Source: Microbacterium arborescens
GTDB taxonomy: Bacteria; Actinomycetota; Actinomycetes; Actinomycetales; Microbacteriaceae
Direction of reading: 5' to 3'
Length of the DNA stretch: 64,000 bases
Assembly: GCF_030369635.1 (NCBI RefSeq)
Contig: NZ_CP128474.1
Span: 2,852,001-2,916,000, forward strand
Below, one piece after another: positions 18,288 through 27,194 of this stretch. Under the pieces are notes generated by a model. The model saw only the letters and a program-made list of their open reading frames with translations, made no database searches and was not told the origin of the DNA. The stretch's first letter is position 1; the number at the start of each line of letters is the position of its first letter. The position numbers and the translations under genes are program-made.

Positions 18288-18671
18288 CCCGCACCCGATC
18301 TCGCCCGGCAAGGAATTCCGCCTTTTCGCGTCACGATTCGCCATCGCCGGTGTCTCATCAGCATGCACGCTGCGACGAACACGCTCCCGGCGCCTCCGGC
18401 GACGAGAAGCCGGACCCGGACCCGGCCCTCCTTCCGACGCGCCGGCGACCGCGCCCGCACCGGCGCCCGCAACCGCCGGCACCAGCTGAACCACTCCCCC
18501 GACCAGCCCCACACCCCTACGCACCACTATCCCCGGACCCCGTCCGCGGCATGTCTGAGCACGATCACCTTCCGGTCAGCCGCGTGTCCGATCGGTCGCA
18601 TACGAACCCGCCGAAGCAGCACTCCTGCCGGAGCGATCCGCCCGGCCACGGTCGAGATCAGCGGCGCGACC

Positions 18672-18977
18672 GTGCGGGTCACTTGGGGTTGGTCGAGCAC
18701 CCGCGAACACTCGTGGCATCGCCGCGATGTCGGGTTCGTGTGCTCGTCGCGCGTTGCGGACGACGACAGCGCCACTGCCCGCCTCATTCTCATCACCGAC
18801 AAGTCGCGCGGCGACGCGGTGATCGCCACTCTCGCCTGCGACGGCTTCTCACCCGAGGTCTACGCGACTCTCACCCGTCATCTGCGCAACGTCGAGGCGA
18901 TCGGCGATGCCGAACGATCCGACCCGCTCGCCCGGCTGGGTGCCGGACCGTCCGCCTACCCCCACATGTCGCGATGA
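18672..18977 (+). CDS. Possible small protein coupled to the sigma factor gene
   Basis: An open frame ending at 18977 overlaps the sigma factor ATG at 18974 in an ATGA, suggesting coupled translation. The stretch after DDDSATARLILITDKSRGD looks like real protein (balanced charge, hydrophobic core), unlike the shadow frames. The GTG at 18672 gives 101 residues; the frame stays open further upstream, so the start is uncertain. No family is recognised, and no clear ribosome site is seen. Confidence 0.35.
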   Translation: MRVTWGWSSTREHSWHRRDVGFVCSSRVADDDSATARLILITDKSRGDAVIATLACDGFSPEVYATLTRHLRNVEAIGDAERSDPLARLGAGPSAYPHMSR

Positions 18978-20983
18978 CGACGGCGCCGCACCGCTTGAGG
19001 TTGGCGTCTTCCGACGACAACGAGCCGCGCACACCGACCGCCGCAGCGTCCGATGACGAGCTCGTCGAGCGCGCCCGGAATCATGATGAACGCGCCTACG
19101 GCGAGCTCTGGCTGCGCCACTCGGCCGCCGCTCACGCCGTCGCTCGCGCATACTCGTCGCTCGATCCCGATGATGTCGTCGCTGAGGCGTTCGCCCGCAT
19201 CCTGTCCGCCATCCGGCGCGGTGGCGGGCCTTCGATGGGGTTCCGACCGTACCTGTTGACGTCGGTCCGCAACGTCGCCCACAAGTGGGGCGCGCAGCAG
19301 CAGCAGGTGTACGCCACCGACCTGGAGGATGCCGCCGACGAGACGGCTCCCGACGCCGAATGGTCGACGATCGCGGGCTTCGACTCGAGCGCTGTCGCGT
19401 CGGCGTTCGCGACCCTCCCCACCCGCTGGCAGGAAGCCCTCTGGTACAGCGAGGTCGACGGTCTGAAGCCGCGCCAGTTCGCACCGCTGCTCGGTCTCGC
19501 CCCGAACGCGGCATCCGCTCTTGTCGTGCGCGCACGGCGCGGTTTCCGCGATGCGTGGGTGTCGGCGCAGCTCCGCCGCGCCGACAACGAGGAGTGCCGC
19601 GAGACCCTCGAACTGCTCGGGGCGCATTCGCGATCGGGCCTGTCGCGGCGCGACACGCGGCGCGTCGAGCAGCACCTCTCGACGTGCGAGGGATGCGCGC
19701 TCGCCTGGGTCGAGGCACGCGACGTCTCATCGCGGCTGGCGCTCGTGCTCGTTCCCCTCGTGGTCGGCATCCCGGCTGCCGCGTCGTACACGGCGTGGAC
19801 GCAGTCGGGTGCTGCGCAGGTCGCGACCTTCGCCCTCGGCCCCGCAGGTGCGACGGGCGCGACCGGCGGCACCGGCGCCGGCATCACCACCAGCACCCCG
19901 CGCGGCACCACCACGGGCGCACCGACCTCACGACGAGCCGCACGATCCGCCACGCGGTCGGGATGGCGTCGTCCCCTGTTCGTCGTCGTCGCTGCCGTCG
20001 CCGCGGCGGGAACGGCGATCGCCGTCACCCTGCCGCTCACCGAACCGACGACTGCTCCCCCGCGGGCGACCGGGTCAGAGCCGCACCCGCACCGCACATC
20101 GTCCGACGCGCGCGCGGCCGGCGCTGTGTCTGAGAGCCCGACCTCCGAGGCGCCCCCGGTCGCCGAACCGCCTGCGCAGCCGCCGCACGACGCGACCCCT
20201 GACGCGCACGAGCGCTCTGCGCCCAGCCCTCGCCTCATCCCCGCGCCGAACGCTCCCTCGGTCCCGAGCTCGCCTCGACCGCAGGCAGACGCTACGGCTT
20301 CACCGAACTCTCCCGTCGATACCGGCACCTCGGAGCACACCCCGACCCCCACCCCGACGCCGAACCCCACCCCGACTCCCGGCACCTCGCAGCCGCCCGT
20401 CGTCACCGCGCCCGCCGCGCCGACGATGACGGTCGACAGCAGCGCCGGGCCGAGCGTCTACCCGCTGATCTCGGGCACGGCGACCCCCGGCGCGGTCGTC
20501 GAGGTCATCGACGAGAACGGCACGGTCTGGGCCCGCACCGAGGCAGACGCCGACGGCGCGTGGACGGCATCCGACCTCTCGGGCGGACGCGACCAGACGG
20601 ATGCCGCGGCCTACCTGCCCCCGGGCCGGCATGCGCTGTCGGCACGGCAGCGCGTCGACGGGCAGCTCTCGTCGCTCTGCCCGCCCGCCGCTGTGACGGT
20701 GTCGCCGCCACCGACGTTCACCGCTCCCCTCGCGAGCTCGTCGGTGCCGGCATCCGGGTTCGACATCGGCGTGACGGGTCAGCCGAACCTGGTGGTCCAG
20801 CGCGCCCGTGTCGACGACGCCGCACCTTGGCGCGACGACCTGATGCGCCTCGACGCCGACGGGACCTTCGTGTCGCGATACATGGTGCCGGCACCCGGCC
20901 CGGTGACGCTCGCGGTGCGATACATCGATCCCGCCACGGGCCGCTTCGGTCCGCCGTCGTTCGTGTCGTTCACCACGTTCTGA
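18974..20983 (+). CDS. ECF sigma factor fused to zinc-finger, transmembrane and Ig-like domains
   Basis: 669 residues. Residues 30-105 form sigma region 2 (LDPDDVVAEAFARILSAI) and 140-195 region 4. Next comes H234xxxC238xxC241, as in zf-HC2 anti-sigma factors, then hydrophobic segments at about 255-273 and 333-353. A long Pro/Thr/Ser linker (with PTPTPTP repeats) leads to a bacterial Ig-like domain (SGTATPGAVVEVIDENG) and a second beta-rich region. The tail would be outside the membrane. This puts sigma factor, anti-sigma element and surface sensor in one chain; release of the sigma part, perhaps by proteolysis, is an inference. It converges on the SulP gene 40 bp away. Confidence 0.88.
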   Translation: MTTAPHRLRLASSDDNEPRTPTAAASDDELVERARNHDERAYGELWLRHSAAAHAVARAYSSLDPDDVVAEAFARILSAIRRGGGPSMGFRPYLLTSVRNVAHKWGAQQQQVYATDLEDAADETAPDAEWSTIAGFDSSAVASAFATLPTRWQEALWYSEVDGLKPRQFAPLLGLAPNAASALVVRARRGFRDAWVSAQLRRADNEECRETLELLGAHSRSGLSRRDTRRVEQHLSTCEGCALAWVEARDVSSRLALVLVPLVVGIPAAASYTAWTQSGAAQVATFALGPAGATGATGGTGAGITTSTPRGTTTGAPTSRRAARSATRSGWRRPLFVVVAAVAAAGTAIAVTLPLTEPTTAPPRATGSEPHPHRTSSDARAAGAVSESPTSEAPPVAEPPAQPPHDATPDAHERSAPSPRLIPAPNAPSVPSSPRPQADATASPNSPVDTGTSEHTPTPTPTPNPTPTPGTSQPPVVTAPAAPTMTVDSSAGPSVYPLISGTATPGAVVEVIDENGTVWARTEADADGAWTASDLSGGRDQTDAAAYLPPGRHALSARQRVDGQLSSLCPPAAVTVSPPPTFTAPLASSSVPASGFDIGVTGQPNLVVQRARVDDAAPWRDDLMRLDADGTFVSRYMVPAPGPVTLAVRYIDPATGRFGPPSFVSFTTF

Positions 20984-21023
20984 TCGGCGGCCGCGACCGG
21001 ATTCCGCACCCCGGCCCGCTCGA

Positions 21024-22550
21024 TCAGGACGCGCCGACGTTGCCGGTGAGGCGTCCGTGCAGAGCGGATGCCGTGGCGTTGAGACCCTCGATCGTCACGG
21101 TCTTGCCGTGCCGCTCGTACTTGTTCACGACAGCGTCGAGCGCGGCCACCGTCGAGGCGTCCCAGACGTGCGACCGGCTCATGTCGATGATGATGCGCGC
21201 GGGGTCGTCGGCGTAGGCGAACTGCGTGGTCAGGTCGTTGCTCGACGCGAAGAAGAGTTCACCGTCGACCTCGTAACGCGCCACCGGCTCGTCACCGGCC
21301 GAGGCGAGAGTTCGGGTGACCGTCACGAAATGCGCGACGCGTCGGGCGAACATCACCATCGCAGCGATGACGCCGAGGATGACGCCGACGGCGAGGTTGT
21401 GGGTCCACACCGTGGCGACGACCGTGATGACCATGACGGCTGTCTCGCTCTTCGGCATCCGCCGGAGGGTCGCGGGCCGGATGCTGTGCCAGTCGAAGGT
21501 CGCCACCGTGACCATGATCATGACCGCCACGAGCGCAGCCATCGGCATGATCGCGACGACGTCGCCCAGGACGAGCACGAGGATCAGGAGGAAGACACCG
21601 GCGAGGAAGGTCGAGATGCGCGTGCGCGCCCCCGACGCCTTCACGTTGATCATCGTCTGGCCGATCATGGCGCACCCGCCCATGCCGCCGAACGCGCCGG
21701 AGAGGATGTTCGCGGCCCCCTGTCCGAGCGCCTCGCGGGTCTTGCGCGAGCGGGTGTCGGTGATGTCGTCGACGAGCTTGGCCGTCATGAGCGATTCGAG
21801 CAGCCCCACGACCGCCATCGCGAGCGCATAAGGAGCGATGATGCGCAGCGTGTCGAGCGTCAGCGGAACGTCGGGCACGAAGAGCGCGGGCAGGCTCGAC
21901 GGCAGCTCCCCCTGGTCGCCGACCGTCGGCACCTGCCAGCCGAACGCCACGACCGCCGCGGTGAGCAGCACGATCGTGACGAGCGGCGCCGGGATCACCT
22001 TCGTCAGCCGCGGCAACACGACGAGGATGACGAGCCCCGCGGCGACGAGCGGCCAGACGAGCCACGGGATGCCGTCGCCGAAGAGCTGAGGAAGCTGCGC
22101 GAGGAAGATGAGGATCGCGAGCGCGTTGACGAAGCCCACCATCACCGAGCGCGGAATGAATCGCATGAGCTTCGCGACGCCGAGCACCGCCAGCACGATC
22201 TGGATCGCGCCGCCGAGCAGGACGGTGGCGATGAGGTAGTCGACGCCGTGGTCACGCGCCACCGGCGCGATGACGAGGGCGATCGCACCGGTCGCGGCCG
22301 TGATCATCGCCGGACGGCCGCCGAGGAAGGCGATCGCGACCGCCATGATGAACGACGAGAAGAGCCCGACCCGGGGGTCCACTCCGGCGATGATCGAGAA
22401 CGCGATCGCCTCGGGAATGAGCGCGAGGGCGACGACGAGTCCCGCCAACACCTCGCGGGTCAGGAGCCGGGGGCTGCGCAGAGCCTGCAGGACGGTGGGT
22501 TCGATGCGGTAGCGCGCGGCGCTGTCGCGGGCGGGGGTGACGGCGGTCAC
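21024..22550 (-). CDS. SulP-family anion transporter with STAS domain
   Basis: 508 residues. About ten to twelve membrane segments, starting at VLAGLVVALALIPEAIAFSI, are typical of SulP sulfate/bicarbonate carriers. A C-terminal cytoplasmic STAS domain follows (ARIIIDMSRSHVWDASTVAALD). The GTG at 22550 has GAAAGG 7 bases upstream; longer starts run into the divergent merR gene. Anion specificity is unknown. The MerR regulator lies divergently 136 bp away and may control it. Confidence 0.92.
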   Translation of the reverse strand: MTAVTPARDSAARYRIEPTVLQALRSPRLLTREVLAGLVVALALIPEAIAFSIIAGVDPRVGLFSSFIMAVAIAFLGGRPAMITAATGAIALVIAPVARDHGVDYLIATVLLGGAIQIVLAVLGVAKLMRFIPRSVMVGFVNALAILIFLAQLPQLFGDGIPWLVWPLVAAGLVILVVLPRLTKVIPAPLVTIVLLTAAVVAFGWQVPTVGDQGELPSSLPALFVPDVPLTLDTLRIIAPYALAMAVVGLLESLMTAKLVDDITDTRSRKTREALGQGAANILSGAFGGMGGCAMIGQTMINVKASGARTRISTFLAGVFLLILVLVLGDVVAIMPMAALVAVMIMVTVATFDWHSIRPATLRRMPKSETAVMVITVVATVWTHNLAVGVILGVIAAMVMFARRVAHFVTVTRTLASAGDEPVARYEVDGELFFASSNDLTTQFAYADDPARIIIDMSRSHVWDASTVAALDAVVNKYERHGKTVTIEGLNATASALHGRLTGNVGAS

Positions 22551-22666
22551 TCGGTGCCTTTCGGTCGGTGCCTCACCCGAGGTGGCAGGCGATCGCATGG
22601 GCGCGCGCAGCGGCGACTGCCGGGCGCGGGAAGAATGGGGGCGGCGCACGATGCGCCGACGAGAAT

Positions 22667-22681
22667 CTAACGTAACGTGAG
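22667..22681. promoter_or_regulatory. MerR-type operator dyad
   Basis: CTAACGT-A-ACGTGAG is a near-perfect inverted repeat (one mismatch) with the short-spacer form typical of MerR-family sites. It lies directly before the merR start, in the gap shared with the divergent SulP gene. Confidence 0.55.
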
Positions 22682-22686
22682 GTTTG

Positions 22687-23064
22687 ATGGCGAATCGCGA
22701 TGAGGTCACCATGCGCATCGGAGAGGTGACCGAGCGGACCGAACTGTCGTTCCGCACGCTCCGGCACTACGACGAGATCGGCCTCGTCACCCCGTCGGCA
22801 CGCACCGAGGGTGGCTTCCGCCTCTACACCGAGGACGACATCGCCCGAATCCTGTTGATCCGGCGCATGAAGCCCCTCGGCTACAGCCTCGACGAGATGC
22901 GCGAACTCCTCGACGTCGTCGAAGCCCTCGCGGCCGCACCCGACGACGTCGAGCTGCGCGACCGCCTGGACTCGATCCGCGCGGGCGCCGCCGAGCGTCG
23001 CGAGAAACTGACCCGCCAGGTCGCGATGGCCGACGAATTCCTCGAGCAGCTCAGCGACATCTGA
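22687..23064 (+). CDS. MerR-family transcriptional regulator
   Basis: 125 residues. The N-terminal winged helix-turn-helix reads MRIGEVTERTELSFRTLRHY, then DEIGLVTPSARTEGGFRLYT. A dimerisation coiled coil follows. There is no cysteine set for metal binding and no sizable effector domain, so the signal is not obvious. The ATG at 22687 follows GAGG by 5 bases; ATG 22711 is also possible. It is divergent from the SulP transporter gene and likely binds the dyad at 22667. Confidence 0.9.
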   Translation: MANRDEVTMRIGEVTERTELSFRTLRHYDEIGLVTPSARTEGGFRLYTEDDIARILLIRRMKPLGYSLDEMRELLDVVEALAAAPDDVELRDRLDSIRAGAAERREKLTRQVAMADEFLEQLSDI

Positions 23065-23103
23065 CCCGAGGATGGCGAGGATGGCGCCGCCCGCCCCGGC
23101 GAC

Positions 23104-23370
23104 TCAGGCGTAAGCGCGGTGCACATGCCACCCGCCCTCACCGCAGTACACATCGAAGACGAACGCCTCACCGTCCGAGTCGGTGGCCTGAAAGCGCCAG
23201 CCGTAGAGGCCGCGCCGCCGGTCATCGTCCGCGGCGAGCGACCATACCGAATCGCGCAGCCGGGTCGGGATGTCGCTGACGGTCCAGCGCCGACCCGCGT
23301 AAAACATCCGCGCGGGGATGTCGTCGACGAGCCAGAGGGTGACGTCGTGTGCGCTCGTCGTATCGGTCAT
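23104..23370 (-). CDS. Small conserved protein, DUF6504-like
   Basis: 88 residues. The pattern (W..DD.P.RM.YAGRRWTV.D.PT.LRD, then GWRFQATDSDGEAFVFDVY) resembles a small actinobacterial family often placed near DNA polymerase IV genes, here alone. No signal peptide or membrane segment is present. Function is unknown. It converges on merR and is divergent from the downstream SDR gene. Confidence 0.75.
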   Translation of the reverse strand: MTDTTSAHDVTLWLVDDIPARMFYAGRRWTVSDIPTRLRDSVWSLAADDDRRRGLYGWRFQATDSDGEAFVFDVYCGEGGWHVHRAYA

Positions 23371-23449
23371 GACACACGAGGATAGAACACATCTTCGATC
23401 GTTGCTAGACGCTTCATCCGAACGGACTTTCGGTCAATACGCTGGCGGG

Positions 23450-24205
23450 ATGGATCTGCACAGTCTCTTCGGGCTCTCCGGCCGACGCGCCCTCGTGACG
23501 GGCGGGAGCTCGGGCATCGGCCGCGGGATCGCCCGGGCGTTGGCCGCGGCCGGCGCCGAGGTCATCGTCGCGGCACGCGGATCGGACCGCGTCGACGAGA
23601 CCGTCGAAGAGATCCGCATGGAGGGCGGACTCGCGGCGGGGATCGTCGCCGACCTCTCGTCCCGCGCCGGCTGCCACGAGCTCGCCGATCGGGCCGGCGA
23701 CATCGGCATCCTCGTCAACTCGGCGGGCATCAACATCCGCCCTCCCCTGGCAGAACTCGACGAGCAGTCCTGGGATGCCACGATGGCGGTCAACCTCGAC
23801 GCCCCCTTCATCCTCGGCCAGCGGCTCGCGCCCGGGATGATCGAGCGCGGTTACGGCCGGATCATCTCGATCAGCTCGCAGCAGGCGAGCCGCGCGTTCG
23901 CGTCGAGCGGTGCCTACGGCGCGTCGAAGGCCGCCCTCGAAGGCCTCGCCCGGTCGCAGGCGGAGGCGTGGTCGGCATCCGGGGTGACGTCGAACGTGCT
24001 GGTCCCGGGCTTCGTCCTCACCCGGCTCAACGAACGGCTCGCGAGCGATCCCGACGTGGTCACCGCTCTCGCGGCCCGCACCTTCGTCGGACGCAACGGG
24101 CGGGCCGACGATTTCGCTGCCGCAGCGATCTTCCTCGCCGGACCGAGCTCGGCGTACGTCACCGGTCAGGCGATCGCCGTCGACGGCGGGTTCTCGGTCC
24201 ACTGA
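23450..24205 (+). CDS. SDR-family oxidoreductase (gluconate 5-dehydrogenase-like)
   Basis: 251 residues, the classical SDR length. TGGSSGIG binds the NAD(P) cofactor, NSAG follows at strand 4, and the catalytic Ser (ISSQQAS) and Tyr-Lys (YGASK) are in place. The end (YVTGQAIAVDGGFSVH) is the standard tetrameric SDR C-terminus. Closest overall pattern is gluconate 5-dehydrogenase or 3-ketoacyl reductase-like sugar/polyol dehydrogenases, but the substrate is not fixed by sequence. Confidence 0.92.
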   Translation: MDLHSLFGLSGRRALVTGGSSGIGRGIARALAAAGAEVIVAARGSDRVDETVEEIRMEGGLAAGIVADLSSRAGCHELADRAGDIGILVNSAGINIRPPLAELDEQSWDATMAVNLDAPFILGQRLAPGMIERGYGRIISISSQQASRAFASSGAYGASKAALEGLARSQAEAWSASGVTSNVLVPGFVLTRLNERLASDPDVVTALAARTFVGRNGRADDFAAAAIFLAGPSSAYVTGQAIAVDGGFSVH

Positions 24206-24315
24206 GGCATACCTTCCTCTGCCCGTACCAGGTGAGCGCTCCCACGGGAAGGGCTCCCCTTCGCCGGATCGCTCGGACAGACTGAGCCGCTAGGCCGATC
24301 AGTACGGGAGTCGTC

Positions 24316-24771
24316 ATGACACTGCAGGGTGAGACATCGTCGGCGTCGGCAGTCCTCGATGCGCTGTGGGCCTACGAGGCCGCGGAGGGAGCCATCCGGC
24401 TGCGGCTGCGCGACTCGATGCTGGTCTGCGAGAACGACCTCATCGCACTCGAGAAGCTGATCGAGGCGCAGGACTGCGACATCACCCTCACCCCCTCGAA
24501 CATCACGCAGGAGCTCGGGATCTCATCCGCGAGCACGACCGCCATGCTCGATCGCCTCGAGCGTTCCGGGTATCTGCGACGGCAGCCGCATCCGTCCGAC
24601 CGCCGCAAGGTGTTCGTGACGCTCGGCGACCGCCCCGTCGAGAGCCTCCGCCGATCCGGATCCGACGTGCAGCACCGCGTCGAGGACGTCATCGCCGACA
24701 TGCCCGCCGGGTCCGCCGCCGTTCTCGTCGACTTCCTCTCCCGCATGCGCGTAGCCGCCGAAGCCGCCTGA
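24316..24771 (+). CDS. MarR-family transcriptional regulator
   Basis: 151 residues. The winged helix-turn-helix reads LTPSNITQELGISSASTTAM, then LDRLERSGYLRRQPHPSDRRK, the standard MarR wing. GGGAG lies 5 bases before the ATG. It is on the same strand as the SDR gene about 110 bp upstream but has its own likely promoter. Ligand unknown. Confidence 0.92.
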   Translation: MTLQGETSSASAVLDALWAYEAAEGAIRLRLRDSMLVCENDLIALEKLIEAQDCDITLTPSNITQELGISSASTTAMLDRLERSGYLRRQPHPSDRRKVFVTLGDRPVESLRRSGSDVQHRVEDVIADMPAGSAAVLVDFLSRMRVAAEAA

Positions 24772-24812
24772 CACCCCTCGGCCGCGGCGCGTGCCGCGTG
24801 CCGCGTGCCGCG

Positions 24813-24892
24813 ATGCAAGGCATCCGATCCGACACCCCGGTCCGGATGCCGCGGCCGCGGCGTGTCGCCCACGATTCCTAGCATCCGCGCAC
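24813..24892. repeat. 80-bp direct repeat, copy A
   Basis: Matches copy B at 25126-25205 in about 70 of 80 positions. Each copy holds a GCATCCG...CGGATGC hairpin with a three-pair inner stem and a short loop. It lies just downstream of marR and on one side of the lacI remnant. Immediately before it is a GTGCCGC heptamer repeated three times. Confidence 0.85.
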
Positions 24893-24926
24893 GCGGGCAG
24901 CACGACAGATCTGCCCGGCGGGCACC

Positions 24927-25125
24927 TCAGACGGCGGCGGTGGATGCCCGCACGACCAGCTGCGGCTCAACGATTAGATGATTCGGTCGCTGTCCGTCGA
25001 CACATCGAGCACGTCGGGTTCGAGTCCCGCTTCGCCCATCGCGTCGCGATAACCGCGCTCGCGATCCACCGCCTCGTTGCGCGTACCCGGCCCCGCGATG
25101 TGGAGGATGGCCGCCGCGGCCCGCG
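24927..25125 (-). pseudogene. Remnant of a LacI-family regulator gene
   Basis: Reading the minus strand gives ILHIAGPGTRNEAVDRERGY and further LacI-like ligand-domain text. A short deletion and a frameshift follow, then EPQLVVRASTAAV and a stop, which is the typical LacI C-terminus. The DNA-binding half and most of the sensor domain are missing. The remnant ends exactly where 80-bp repeat copy B starts. A tRNA T-arm look-alike within it is part of this gene. Confidence 0.75.
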
Positions 25126-25205
25126 ATGCAATGCATCCGATCCGACACCCCGGCCCGGATGCCGCTCCCCCGGCGCGTCGCCCACGATCCCTTGCACCCG
25201 GGCAC
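25126..25205. repeat. 80-bp direct repeat, copy B
   Basis: Same orientation as copy A with about 88 % identity, and the same hairpin. It sits between the lacI remnant and the 3' end of the LuxR gene. The changes between copies leave the seven-pair outer stem intact. Confidence 0.85.
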
Positions 25206-25232
25206 CCGGCAACCCGGGCACCCGCCCACCCG

Positions 25233-26939
25233 TCAGCGCCTGCCGCCGAGAACGCGCGCGATCTCGCGGCGGCTCGACACCCCCAGGCGGCGCATGATGT
25301 TGGCCACGTGGTAGTCGACCGTCCGTTTCGACAGGTGCAGCAGCCCGGCGATCTCACCGCTCGTGTAGCCCTGTCCCACCGCGTCGGCCACCTTGCGCTG
25401 CTGTTCGGTCAGTCGCGCGGTCGGGTCGGCGCCCCGTGACCCGCGCTGCATCTCGGTCGTCGTCGCGGCGACGGCCTCGTCGTAGCGACGCGCGAGACCG
25501 ACCGCGCCGAGCTCCAGCAGTTCGGCGCTGGCGTCTTCGTAGACGGCGAGCGCGCGCCGCGGATCCGGCCGTCCCCGAGCACCGAAGAGGCTGTAGTGGA
25601 TGCCGGCGACGACGCGCACCCATGCCCGCCCCAAGGGGTCGTGGTCGAGCGTCAGCAGCCCGAGGGCGCGGTCGACGGCGGTCGTCGCCTCGGCGTAGCG
25701 CTCGTCGTGCTCGGCGAGGATCGAGACGAAGGCCCAGGCGTACGGGCTCGCATCCGACCCCGGTTGCGCCATCCATGCGGTGACGCCGCGCCTGACCTCA
25801 TCGACACGGCCGAGATGCCACGAGGCGAGCGAGTTCAGCATCCGCCATTCGTCGTCGCGGTACGGATGCCGGTACCCGGGCTCCGCGGCGTCCTCGAGGG
25901 CACGACGCAGTCCGGCCCAGTCGCTCAGCGAGATCGCCATCATGATGCGCGCGTGGGTGATGACCATCTGCGCGAGGAACGACGGGGTGTCGCGGCACAG
26001 CAGCGCGGCCCGGTCGAGGACGGGCCGGCTCGCCGCCATGTCGCCTCGGAGCGCGAGCAGCAGCCCGTGCACGGCGAGCGCCTGGGGCTCGAGCCAGTCG
26101 TGCTCGATCAGCCCCGACGGGGGCGCCGTCGCGCGCACGACCTCGGCGGCATCGCGCCACCATCCCTGGCGCACACGCACGAACGCGAGCTCGACCTCGG
26201 CATGGAGACGCACCCCGTGCCGCCAGGCGGGCGCGAGCCGGGCTCCGCGGGCGAGGTTGAGCGCGGCTTCGCCGAGACGCCCCGACAGGTGATCGACGCT
26301 GCCGAGGCACACGAGGGCGAGCGCGTGGAGGTCCGACAGGCTGTTACGCATCCGCAGCGGGGCGAGGGTCTCGGTGAGCACGCGGCGGGCGGCATCCCCC
26401 GCTTTCGTATGCTGCTCGACCATCGCGTCGAGTCCGAGCAGGTCGAACGGCACATGGGCGGGAGCCGGCACCCGGCCCTCGACAGCGGATGCCGCGGCCA
26501 TGGCCGCGCGGGCCGCATCGATGCACCGCCGCGCGTTCACCCAGGATGCCGAAGCGACGCTGCCGGTCGCGAGGTACGACAGCAGCATCGGCAGCAGCAT
26601 CCCCTCGCTCTCCAGCGGGTCGATCGTGCCGCTCTCGGCAGCCTCATCGCTCTCGGCCAGGGTGAGGATGCGGAGCGCGGCGCCGTCGAGGTCGCCGGTG
26701 CCGATCTGCAGCATGGCCAGCACGCCCTCGCGCAGCACCCCGTCGGGCAGAGCGGCCACATCGTCCCGGTGGGCGGCGAGCATGTCGGCGCGGTAGCCCC
26801 GCATCCCGATCGAGCAGGCCAGCGCGAGGCCGTCGGGATCGCCGGCGTCGTGCGCGGCGAGCGCGGCGCGGACGGCGGTCTCGGTCTCCCGACGTCGCCA
26901 CGCGGTGCGGGCCTCGTCGAGAAGAGGGGGTCGTGGCAT
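25233..26939 (-). CDS. LuxR-family regulator with TPR-like region
   Basis: 568 residues. Most of the length is Ala/Arg/Leu-rich helical repeat. The C-terminal LuxR domain reads LTEQQRKVADAVGQGYTSGE, then LLHLSKRTVDYHVANIMRRL. No Walker A ATPase motif is present, as in the LuxR gene at 15008, so both belong to a truncated LAL-like group. A weak AAGG site precedes the ATG. Regulated genes are unknown. Confidence 0.88.
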   Translation of the reverse strand: MPRPPLLDEARTAWRRRETETAVRAALAAHDAGDPDGLALACSIGMRGYRADMLAAHRDDVAALPDGVLREGVLAMLQIGTGDLDGAALRILTLAESDEAAESGTIDPLESEGMLLPMLLSYLATGSVASASWVNARRCIDAARAAMAAASAVEGRVPAPAHVPFDLLGLDAMVEQHTKAGDAARRVLTETLAPLRMRNSLSDLHALALVCLGSVDHLSGRLGEAALNLARGARLAPAWRHGVRLHAEVELAFVRVRQGWWRDAAEVVRATAPPSGLIEHDWLEPQALAVHGLLLALRGDMAASRPVLDRAALLCRDTPSFLAQMVITHARIMMAISLSDWAGLRRALEDAAEPGYRHPYRDDEWRMLNSLASWHLGRVDEVRRGVTAWMAQPGSDASPYAWAFVSILAEHDERYAEATTAVDRALGLLTLDHDPLGRAWVRVVAGIHYSLFGARGRPDPRRALAVYEDASAELLELGAVGLARRYDEAVAATTTEMQRGSRGADPTARLTEQQRKVADAVGQGYTSGEIAGLLHLSKRTVDYHVANIMRRLGVSSRREIARVLGGRR

Positions 26940-27096
26940 CCGCCGCCCTTCTGTCGGCGTTCATTCTGCCAGGTGCGGGACCCTTTCCCCCGTCGTAGGC
27001 GATGCGCAATCGGGCCGAGTGTTCGGCTACCAACGCGCGATCCCGACTCTCCTTCGTCCATGACGCGGCCGGTCGCGTCGAGAGCACCGCAGGCCA

Positions 27097-27112
27097 CATG
27101 CCATATGGCATG
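27097..27112. promoter_or_regulatory. 16-bp perfect palindrome upstream of a lipoprotein gene
   Basis: CATGCCATATGGCATG is self-complementary over 16 bp. Its 14-bp core recurs at 54166, and both copies follow a GCAGGC hexamer three bases earlier. It lies 83 bp before the lipoprotein start, so it may be an operator. Confidence 0.5.
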
Positions 27113-27194
27113 CCACCGTCTTGCCGCCCCCTCACGAGCCGGGCGTTCCCTCGGTAGGGTGCGGGCAGGTCGCACCGACGAAGGGAGAGACAGC

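Noticed and set aside
25010..25040. tRNA T-arm-like GGGTTCGAGTCCCGC
   Set aside because: No matching acceptor, D or anticodon arms lie upstream, one T-stem pair is broken, and the bases belong to the LacI remnant on the other strand.
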